DNA from: Guillardia theta CCMP2712
Lineage: Eukaryota > Cryptophyceae > Pyrenomonadales > Geminigeraceae
Direction: 5' to 3'
NCBI RefSeq assembly: GCF_000315625.1
Contig: NW_005434567.1
Location: 1 to 26,279, forward strand
Length of the DNA: 26,279 nucleotides
Shown: one piece after another, positions 18,811-26,279 of the stretch
How the letters are laid out: each line of letters begins with the position of its first letter
Numbering within the stretch: the first letter of the stretch is position 1
Notes under the pieces: generated by a model
The model's database searches: none
Told to the model about the DNA's origin: nothing
The model's input: only the letters and a program-made list of their open reading frames with translations
Program-made: the position numbers and the translations under genes

Positions 18811-19085
18811 GAGGCCCAAACTGGGAGGAGGCCGCAAGTTGACTCAGTGACCCGGCTCAGCCGCCACTGCCGTATGGGCTGACCGGCGTCAACCGTGCCA
18901 ACTTGCCTTCCGAACTGTCGCACTCTCCGAGTCGCTGTCTTTTCTCTTCCGACTGAAGGCTCGCCCGGCCGTTTGGCCCGCCTGTGCGACAGTGTCAGGG
19001 TCAAGCCTCCTTCGGACTCTCCGAGTCCGGGACTCCCGGACTCAGTCCCGGACTTCAGGGCCTGATTGTCCTCCGACTCGCCGTA

Positions 19086-19115
19086 GTACTGATTTTTAAC
19101 TTAACTTTGAGTAAA
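19086..19115 (+). repeat. 30-bp core repeat, copy 2
   Basis: Identical over 30 bases to 15257-15286, about 3.8 kb away. Flanks differ on both sides except for general GC-rich character. Confidence 0.95.
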
Positions 19116-19592
19116 GGTCGCACTCAGCCGGCCAAACGGCGAGTACCGTCAGTAGTACAGTGCGGACTCCCCGGATCAGTGGCGGGCATCGGAGTGGGCC
19201 GCTGAGCCCGGGCCGGGCCCTCAGGCTCTGGCACTCAGTGCACGGTGACCGGACCGTGCTGGCCTGCGATAATCCGGCAACAATCATTTACATCATTTTT
19301 GTCCCTAACAGGATCGTTTCCTACGGTTTCCCCTGGCAGCGGTACCTAACGGCTCCCGCATGCTGAGAGGAGGAGCGGGAGACTGGACGGAGGAGGAGAA
19401 GAGAGGATCAGAGATGTCGTCCTGACGCCCTCAGACCTTCATCAGGCTCATCACATTCGGGCTGCTTGCTGGGATACTCTCATATCTTCATCCTTTTCCT
19501 TACCAAGACATATCGTCCTCCGCTCCTTTGGTTTAGACGGAGAGTTGCAGTTCAGCGTACGAGACACACCTGGCCGAGATCTGAAGCCGGCC

Positions 19593-20203
19593 ATGCCGAG
19601 TTCCATGCTGATGCGCTACCGCCCACCTCTGACTGGGCTTGAGTCCCACCTATCAGGGTTGGACGTGCTCAGGTGAAATGCGAACTTTGCTCAACAGGAA
19701 AACCTGACGATGCATCGGTGGTCAGGAAGAAAGATTTTGATCACAAGACAGAGCTGCACAAGAGCAGGTTGAAGAACATGAAGCCAATGATTGATAACAA
19801 ACCCCCGGCGACGACAAACATGAAGCATTTGCAGTTCAACCGGAAAAAGCGAGAGATGGACTTCCAGCGGTACAGCGCGATCGAGAAGGAGAACTTCCGT
19901 CTCCTCGACAAGATGAGCAGAATCATGGTCAGGAATGCAGCAGATTCCGTCTTTGGAGAGCACACAAATCTAAACTGCCCTGCGCTGGACGGTGAACGTG
20001 CCAGGAAGAGAAGGAATGACAAGCTCATCGAGCAGAATCAGCTGATTGGACGGAGATTGCGGGAAGCAAAGCCATATTACAGCTTGGCAGAATGGGATAA
20101 ACACACAAACAGGACACACAGTCTCATGTCTCACATCTGTAAATACCCCAACCAGGTGAGCAGGATGCAAGAAATAGTTTTCCCTTCACCTTACGACGTT
20201 TAA
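19593..20203 (+). CDS. CFAP97D1-like (hemingway/CFAP97 family) cilium protein
   Basis: Exons 19593-19672 and 19726-20203 join across a 53-bp GT-AG intron to give 185 aa. The junction restores VLRKKDFDHKTELHKSRLKN, followed by MKPMIDNKPP, matching the conserved N-terminus of CFAP97D1 (RKK-DF, then KP-DxKPP). Further family signatures: KREMDFQRYSAIEKENFRLL, DKMSRIM, the basic ERARKRRNDKLIEQNQLIGR and RRLREAKPYYSLAEWDK. CFAP97 proteins are small axonemal or ciliary factors; CFAP97D1 is needed for sperm flagellar axoneme maintenance in mouse. Here it implies a flagellated organism. Length is close to the animal protein. The C-terminus is the uncertain part: reading on after YPNQ gives a short tail and stop at 20203. 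A GT donor there (20156) and an AAG acceptor (20204) would instead open a frame continuing VFPARDSFHSLTAKDSHDEL, perhaps linking to the ORF at 20466. Confidence 0.85.
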
Positions 20204-20465
20204 GGTCTTCCCCGCTCGTGACTCCTTCCACTCCTTAACCGCCAAAGATTCACATGACGAGCTCGACGTAGGGAAAGAAAGCCTTCGAAGTCGTGTCTCT
20301 GGTGAGACTTTCGTTGCACTCCCTCCTTCCTTTCCACTCCCTCCCACTGCATTGTCGTTGTTGCCTCTTCGACCGTCTTAGTCTCGCCCTCCTTCCTCCC
20401 TTCCCTCCTTCCTCCCCTCCCTCCTTCTACCGCCGTCCTGCCATGCTCTTTCACTCACTGACAGC

Positions 20466-21131
20466 ATGGTGCAGAAATGTCATCCGGGAGCGGGCACACC
20501 AAAGTTCTGCGGTGAAGCTTCAGCACATCAGCCGCCGTCTGAACGCCTCACTTGCTTGTGCAGGAGGAGGCCACTACCTTCGCTCAACTCACACAAAGGC
20601 CCAAGGTCTGCTCGGTCGCCTCATCTTCCTCCCTGCCATACTGAGAGTGGGATAGGAACAGGAATGGAGCAGAATCGGCACCGCCGATCCTGGATGGAGG
20701 TTGAACCCATCGACCTTTCCTTCCGATTTCTTGCTCCCCCCTCCCGCTCCCGCGCCCCGCATTGTTCAGTATCGTCTTCTCCTCCACGACCTGACTCGCT
20801 GTGTGATGTAGACGCCGACAAACTGAACGACCTGCATGAATCTGCAGCTGCCAACGCCAAGGTGCCGTCTTCTTCATGTCACAGAGTAAGTGCTCGGTTG
20901 ACGCCACAAGTCCAGGGTGAAGAAGGGAGGGAGTCTCAAAGAGAAAAGGAGCGGTCAGCAACTACGGGGGACGTTGACCTGAGTGCGATGGATCAGAGCA
21001 GGGAAAGTGCGTCGTACTCGTTCGAATTCGAGGTGAAGAGTGATCTCACTGCCTGCGGCACCATCGCCGACTCTTCAAAGAGTACGTTCTCACCGTTCAA
21101 TGAGCAGGGGGACTCGAAGATCGAAGACTAG
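20466..21131 (+). CDS. Hypothetical protein or 3' exon, unrecognised
   Basis: An open frame of up to 221 aa from ATG 20466 to a stop at 21131. The N-terminal half is Pro/Ser/Arg/Cys-rich and includes a C/T-rich stretch (about 20720-20800) that looks intronic. The C-terminal part (from about 20814) has more natural composition: DVDADKLNDLHESAAANAKV, then DLSAMDQSRESASYSFEFEV, acidic and Ser-rich, probably disordered. It could be a separate gene, or the last exon(s) of the CFAP97D-like gene if intron 20156-20204 is real. No domain recognised. Confidence 0.4.
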   Translation: MVQKCHPGAGTPKFCGEASAHQPPSERLTCLCRRRPLPSLNSHKGPRSARSPHLPPCHTESGIGTGMEQNRHRRSWMEVEPIDLSFRFLAPPSRSRAPHCSVSSSPPRPDSLCDVDADKLNDLHESAAANAKVPSSSCHRVSARLTPQVQGEEGRESQREKERSATTGDVDLSAMDQSRESASYSFEFEVKSDLTACGTIADSSKSTFSPFNEQGDSKIED

Positions 21132-21214
21132 AGTTGGTTGGTGCTGGTGGCACACGGAGCGCGGCACTGGTTGGATCAGGATGATGTACTGTAGAACTCA
21201 ACTAAAACACGGAC

Positions 21215-21720
21215 CGTCCGGTAAGACTTTTCAATCCGACCCGGTCACGTCGGCCAAGCCGGGACTCCGCCGACTCGCCGAGTCGGGACTCATGATGATG
21301 ACGGAGTCACGGGCCGGTCACCGTACGGTGACGTGCCACCCGGTGACCGGGTGCGGGCCAGGGCCCGGCCGGGCCACCGCGGCACTGCGGCATTCAACTG
21401 AAAAAGTGATTGACCGACGGCGTGATCCGGCGGCCCGGCGCCGCTCTGCCAAGTTATCTGAGGCTTGAATCACACTGTTGACGGAGCCTGAGTACGGTCC
21501 GACGGTCGCCGGACGGTCCGATGGCGGCCCACGGCGGGCTGCCGCGACCGGGCATCCGATGATCGGAGCGGCCGCCCGGCCGCCGGTCAGCTGCCGCGGC
21601 GACTGCCGCGCCAAGCCTGACGTGATCGGCGTAGGCTGGGCTAGTCGGCTGGCGCGGGCCCCGGCGTCACATTGAAACTAAGTTGACACGCCCGGCCGGC
21701 CGCGCGGCCCCGGCCCGTTC
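21215..21720. repeat. GC-rich dispersed-repeat island C
   Basis: Same vocabulary as islands A and B: GACTC/GAGTC phrases, CCGTACGGTGAC, GGTCCGACGG and CCGGCCGGCC words. I did not find the 30-bp core here. It ends sharply just before the palindrome at 21729. Confidence 0.65.
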
Positions 21721-21728
21721 CAGTGATC

Positions 21729-21752
21729 AAATGTTCTGTGTACAGAACATTT
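21729..21752. repeat. Perfect 24-nt palindrome
   Basis: Arms AAATGTTCTGT and ACAGAACATTT are separated by GT. It sits within 10 bp of the end of GC-rich island C and 20 bp before a TACCC-type island begins. Confidence 0.95.
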
Positions 21753-21769
21753 CTTTTCGTTTCTCTGCT

Positions 21770-22520
21770 GTGGGGTGGTGGGGTCAGTATCCCAAGTACC
21801 CCTAGTGTTAGGACCCCTGGTGTTAGGACTTTTGATTGTAACCCTACCTGTACCATTCAAATTGATCACCCTACCCCTTGAAAATTATTCCTGTTTCCTC
21901 CACCCCCTTCAACACTATCACAGTACCCCCCATTTTTCCGGTTGATGTAGCCAGGTATATGCAATGTACCTAGATTATCGATGGACCCACCCTCGTGTAC
22001 ATGTGTAAATTGCAAACCCTACCCCATAGTTCCCAAGGGTACCCTGAAAACTTTACCACCCACCCGTACAATTTCCTTGTGTTTCCACGGAGGACCCTAC
22101 CCTACCCTCAGTCTAGTACAAGTACCCTACCACTGGACTCCAGTTCTCGATGTCTTAAAACACGGTGTTGCACCCCTGGTACCCACCTTCAATCCTGTGA
22201 CTGACTCATGTACCCGTACCTTTATGTACCCCTACCCCCAGACTTTGTTGATGACCCTGGAAAGTTACTCAACGCACCCTCAAGTCTGTTTGATTTCTAA
22301 TATTGGAAATTGGAATGAAAATACAGTCAGAAGTTCAACTTGAAAGGGGTATTTTTACCAGAATATTTTGAAAGTTCAGACCATTTTGAGCAGACCATTT
22401 TTTTGATTTGAAATCACGGGTAGGGTAGTCTAATTGCAACGAGGTACCTCTAAATTGAAATCTGTACCCCATTTCCATACTACCCTACCCCACCGAATCA
22501 CTACCCCACCTGCATTTCCG
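21770..22520. repeat. C-rich TACCC-type island (third occurrence)
   Basis: About 750 bp with dense TACCCC, CCCTACC and CACCC words on the plus strand, interleaved with A/T-rich filler. This is the complement of the G-rich sequence at 7930-8640 and 16540-16860. Not a regular array and not a simple telomere repeat. Confidence 0.7.
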
Positions 22521-23329
22521 TGCTGATTCTATGCCCCACACAAGCGCCATGCATGGGAGAGGGCAACAGAGCTGGGGAGAGGAGGAAGAAGAGGACCGAA
22601 GAGAATGGCATGAGCGAATCAGGACACATCATGCGCAGGGAGTGGGTGCAGAGCTAAAACCGATGGGAGAAGACGGGATACAGAGAAGAGCGGGGAGATG
22701 ATAGTTCGAGTCAGGACTCCCAACTGAATGAAAGGGAAGCAGGTGTATTCCTGACAGAGGGAGGGAAGAGCAAACTTGAAGGAGAGGAGAGGGAAAAGAA
22801 AATGCGAACGTTGAACAATACACAGAAGAGATGAGTGAGTTGGATGTATTTGCGACGCCCTCGTTGCAGTGGGTTGCAGCTGCGACTTATCAGGTCGTCG
22901 TGGGTAATTGGGAGCAAAACCGCTGGCTGCTGATATGAATATCTCTGATTAGTGTCCTGCAGCCTGCTGCGCAAGAGTAGAAACCTTTATGGTAAAAGAA
23001 CAGGTTATTGCTGTAGAAGTTTGTTGTCAGAAGAAAAATCCGTTCTTTTCAAGCCCCCTTTGATTCTGCTAGGAGCGAAAGAGCTTTCGCTACAGGATTA
23101 TTGAGAGCAAGAGCAGTTCTCTGATTGGATCCTTGTCTAGTGATATTGATATTTTGGTTCACGAGAGCGTGGTACTAGAACTGCATGCTTGAAATTTTAC
23201 TTTCGTGATTTTTCCTTGCATTTCTCGATTTTTCGAGATTATGTTGGCCACCTCCTGACCTATCCTACTGCAGATGGATTTGTTCCTAGCGAAGGGGTTG
23301 TAGCGAATCCGAACAAACACCTAACACGA
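22521..23329. other. Intergenic region upstream of the HAD-like gene
   Basis: About 800 bp, G/A-rich at the left (22550-22810), then of ordinary composition. I see no exon with consistent splice signals. It should contain the promoter of the gene beginning at 23330; no specific element identified. Confidence 0.5.
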
Positions 23330-26279
23330 ATGAGACTGTCGTCGTGCAACCTTGCATTCTTGAGTCTGGGAGTTGTCCTGCTCTTCGACGTCCTCTGCGA
23401 AGGTTCCCCTAATATCAGCATGATTTTCGCTCGGCATGACCATGTCTCGCCAGGGTACGTCAACGTTGCCCATCATGCAGCATTGAGTGGAGTTGGGCGT
23501 GCTCAAATCAAGAAGAGCGTTGCGAGCAAGAGGCCCCGGTATGTCTTGGATTCAACCCACGCTCCTTCCCTCCCTCCCTCCCTCCCTCTCTTTCTCCCTC
23601 CCTTCCTCCCTCCCTCCCTCTCTCCCTGGTGCGGTTGATGTATCCCTTGACTAGCTGCTCCTCGTCCCGCAGATCTTCCAGCGTGCGCAACGTCTTCCTT
23701 CCACCTGGTGGAATTCCTCCAGTTGATGATGACTTTGAAGAGTCTCCCAAGAAGCAAAGGTCCCCCGCGTCCCCCGGGTTGATTCGACCGGGAGCGTGCC
23801 CAGTCTCACTCCCTCCTTGCAGGTCAGAGGCAGGAAGGCGGCAAAGTGAATGGGATGACAGGAACAGCCCGATCAGAGATTACCATCCTGGTCAGTACAG
23901 CGTGCAGCCCAATCGTGATGAAAATACTGTGAAAAGATGTGCCCTGTTGCGCGTCGCAGCCGTGCTGGCATCTTTCTGTATGTGACATGATACGATGTGT
24001 CATAATGAGGCATCTTTCCGTTTCATGTGGGATATCTTGCGACGTGTAGGAGCTGCATCATCTCAACTGTATCTACTTTGTCGTCCGTGCATGCAGTGTT
24101 GCACGATGGAGGTTTCCACCTCGCCCCTCTCACTTGTTGTACCCAGTGACAGGATCGAACCTCGCGAGCCCGGATGAGCTGAATGAGCTGCTAAGACCGA
24201 CTGGACTTGACCGTCATCGGTATCCGATGCCCATGGCCTAGCGACGTGAACGCCTGAGTCACAGCAGGCTGAAACTTCATCCGGATGAAGCCTTCGGAGC
24301 GATCTTCAGGTCAGACTGCTCACTTATTGTCCTGTCGATCTCGGGTTATGTTCTGTTTTCGCTTTTGTCATCTTCCTTGAACCGTTTTCCCTTTACTTTC
24401 CTCACTTTCCCCTGGCGCTGGCAGGTTCGAAGGGGTCCTATCAGACACTCTTCCCATCCACAAGTCGGCCTGGACCAAGGTGGAAGAGAGAAACATCGAT
24501 TTGTACCCAACTTCCTGAAAATCCCCCCGCAAAATTCCAACCTTTCAATCCGTCCTTCTGAACTTCTTCATGCGAAATCCGATCTTTTTGCCGGCCTAAA
24601 ATTTCACCTGCCTAGGTTGCGGAGGAGATGAACTTGCGGATCCCCGAGGAGAACGATGTGAAGATGGCGATGACGATGCCGGCAGAGAAAGTGTGACATG
24701 CTGTCCTGCTCCTGATAGTTGTGAGACCGTGTGATCTGCGTCCAGGCGATTCAGAGAGTCATGTACTGGACTCAAGACTGGGGAGACACCAAGGTGAGGG
24801 AGAAGGATGTGATCGAGTTGTCATGCAGCAGCCAGCTCGCAGGGAGGGAGAGAGGAGCGAGAGAGTAGGAGGGGGAGAGGGAGGAGCGAGAGAGTAGGAG
24901 GGGGAGAGGGAGGAGGCAGGCAGGCAATGGCGCCTGACGATGCTTCGTTGCTCAGAGGATTGCTTTCCGCAAGGCCGAGCTCTTCTTCGAGTGCTGGCAG
25001 GTGAAACTCAAGCTCTGGCAGGGCCTGCGAGCTTGACAACCTGCCAGCAATACGATCATGCTTGTTTGGAGGAGACGAAGGAGTGGCTGGAGAAGCTGTA
25101 CAAGGTGATGGCCATCGGGCACGATCTGCTCTGTCTCACAGTGATGTGGCTTGCGACAGGCCTCCATTCCGATCTGCGTCTGCTCTGAGATGGACGTCAA
25201 CTCCCTCAACGTCTCGCTCACCAAGATGGTGTTCCTGCTTCCCCTCGCCTCTCTCCCCACCTGCTCACCCTCGTTGGCCCCTAGGGAATCTCGCAATATA
25301 GCATTGCGATGGTAACGGCTGAAGGTAATTGACTTGCCCTCCATCCTTTCAAGTCGCTTCCCACCCATACTCTTCCCTTCCCTTCCTTTTCCCGTTCTTT
25401 CCCCTCATTCTCCTTCCTCTTCCTCTTCCTCGTCCTCTTCCTCTTCCTCTTCCTCTTCCTCTTCCTCTTCCTTCGCTTCCCCTCCCTTGCACTCTCGTCT
25501 CCTATCACTTTCCTGCCGTTTGCTCCCTCTGTCACTCCACGTCCCTCCTTGCTCCGTCTACATTCCTCGCCCATTTCCCCTTCTCGTGTCTTACCTTGCT
25601 GGCAGATGACTGCGACACCCGAGCACAGATGTATCTCAGCGCAGCTCTCAAGCTGAACAGGTTTGACGTGCACGAAAAGCTTCTCTCTCCTTCACCTCTC
25701 TCCTGTCCTACCTGTCTGCTCCTGCTCCCCCCACTTCCTCTCAGCCTTCTCCTTCGCCTCGCCCTCGCCCCCCCCCCCCCCCCCCCCCTCTCCTTCCGAT
25801 CAGTCTGCACCCGCTTCCTTGTCCTCCACCTCTTGCTGTACAATCACATCCTTATCTTGCACTCGCCTCATCGCTTCTCACTGCCATCATCGCCAGACCT
25901 CCTCAGTTCTGCGTGATCTTTGATGACGATCCGGAAAGCATCAGCTCCGCCCATGACATATCTGCTCAAGTGAGTCCTCCCCCTCATTCCCGCACTCTCG
26001 TATCCTCCTTCTCCACCCTCCTGCTCTTCCTTTCTCTCTTTCCCTCGTCCTCTCTCCTCTTCCCTCCTCCCCTCCTCCCCTTCCCGCATCCTCTCCTCCC
26101 CTTCTTCCCTCCTCCCCTCCTCCCCTCATCTTTCTCTTCCGCTGCCTTATTTTCTCTGCTTTCAGGTCGTTGCAGTTCTTGGCAGATACGCGCGATGGGA
26201 GCTAACGGGAGCAGACATGACCGTGTCCTCACTGGACGAGCTGGTGCTATCCGCTCTCTCCTTTTCCTGCCTTCTGCAA
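23330..26279 (+). CDS. HAD-fold protein with signal peptide and degenerate catalytic motif, 3' end outside the window
   Basis: Fifteen exons: 23330-23538, 23673-23759, 23823-23890, 24153-24219, 24268-24309, 24425-24479, 24616-24690, 24746-24793, 24956-25000, 25048-25104, 25160-25228, 25285-25324, 25606-25660, 25897-25969 and 26166 onward. Phases agree at every junction, giving at least 368 aa. Residues 1-24 are a signal peptide (LAFLSLGVVLLFDVLC); the following Ser/Arg/Lys-rich stretch could be a transit peptide. From ~150 it follows plant plastid HAD proteins of the PyrP2-like type: GAIFRFEGVLSDTLPIHKSAW, ending HKSAW; MYWTQDWGDTKRIAFRKAEL; ASIPICVCSEMDV (motif II Ser 260); IAMVTAEDDCDTRAQMYL; FCVIFDDDPESISSAHD (motif IV); WELTGADMTVSSLDEL. 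Motif I, normally DxDG, is RFEG (158-161) and the motif III GKP lysine is absent, so classic phosphatase chemistry looks lost. The weakest link is the 262-bp intron 3; reading past its donor gives a stop at 23985. Confidence 0.82.
23563..23630. repeat. (CCCT)n tract in intron 1 of the HAD-like gene
   Basis: CCCTCCCT repeats fill much of the 134-bp intron 23539-23672, on the coding strand, upstream of the acceptor TCCCGCAG. Confidence 0.9.
24834..24912. repeat. Purine-rich tandem duplication in intron 8 of the HAD-like gene
   Basis: GGAGCGAGAGAGTAGGAGGG occurs twice in tandem (period about 33-35 bp) inside intron 24794-24955. The coding strand here is G/A-rich, unlike the pyrimidine-rich introns elsewhere in the gene. 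Confidence 0.9.
25410..25482. repeat. (CTTCCT)n hexamer repeat in intron 12 of the HAD-like gene
   Basis: About ten CTTCCT units, with one CGTCCT variant, lie within the 281-bp intron 25325-25605. They are pyrimidine-rich on the coding strand, far upstream of the acceptor. Confidence 0.92.
25767..25788. repeat. Poly(C) run in intron 13 of the HAD-like gene
   Basis: An uninterrupted run of about 20 C residues in intron 25661-25896. Such runs are prone to sequencing error, but this one is non-coding in the model. Confidence 0.9.

Larger units (their letters stand above)
18240..19280. repeat. GC-rich dispersed-repeat island B
   Basis: About 1 kb dominated by GC-rich, palindrome-dense sequence with many GGACTC/GAGTCC phrases, like islands A and C. 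It carries the 30-bp core twice in opposite orientations (18783-18810 inverted, 19086-19115 direct) about 300 bp apart, plus nested hairpins. No credible gene. Confidence 0.75.

Noticed and set aside
1-26279. CRISPR array, tRNA or rRNA genes, and bacterial features
   Set aside because: No spaced direct repeats of CRISPR type and no recognisable tRNA or rRNA segments were seen; intron-rich genes show the DNA is eukaryotic.

Overview
This window is eukaryotic nuclear DNA, most likely from a protist alga. A cryptophyte such as Guillardia theta is my best guess, but it is an inference from style and gene content, not a database match. Seven of eight recognisable genes become intact only after removing short GT-AG introns, often 45-60 bp, and genes are packed at roughly one per 2-4 kb on both strands. 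The content (an RWP-RK protein, a CFAP97D-type axonemal protein, a PKG-like cyclic-nucleotide-binding array and two proteins with N-terminal signal peptides ahead of plastid-like enzyme domains) fits a flagellated alga with a complex plastid. Every exon model here was joined by hand from reading frame, splice signals and family similarity; none was checked against transcripts.

Layout from left to right. Positions 1-240 are (GA)n and purine-rich simple sequence. A MORN-repeat protein lies on the minus strand (289-955, 5' end unresolved). Divergent from it is a complete seven-exon bystin/ENP1 gene (1436-3182, +), a small-subunit ribosome biogenesis factor. About 1 kb of (CTCCTG)n and pyrimidine-rich sequence separates it from a single-exon U-box protein with an N-terminal half-DnaJ zinc motif (4211-5716, +). 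A four-exon SET-domain lysine methyltransferase with a signal peptide (6029-7193, -) converges on it. Next come 1.7 kb of sequence that is C-rich and then G-rich ('TACCC/GGGTA' islands with a strand switch at a palindrome). Then comes a six-cNMP-binding-domain protein without a kinase domain (8956-12579, +). Part of this gene is a very recent in-frame tandem duplication. An ABHD13/17-like serine hydrolase (12949-13969, -) follows.

From about 14.0 to 19.3 kb the window is gene-poor: a 100-N assembly gap, two GC-rich islands sharing a 28-30 bp core, another G-rich TACCC-type island, minisatellites, and a small two-exon RWP-RK gene (15527-16050, -). A CFAP97D1-like gene (19593-20203, +) and an uncertain downstream coding ORF (20466-21131, +) follow. 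A third GC-rich island and a third TACCC island then meet at a perfect 24-nt palindrome (21729-21752). The right end is a gene of at least fifteen exons for a signal-peptide-bearing HAD-fold protein whose catalytic motif I is lost (23330 to beyond 26279, +).

The genes do not form an operon or an obvious pathway. Themes are ribosome biogenesis (bystin), cyclic nucleotide signalling, cilium structure (CFAP97D, possibly MORN), and organelle-directed enzymes (SET and HAD proteins).
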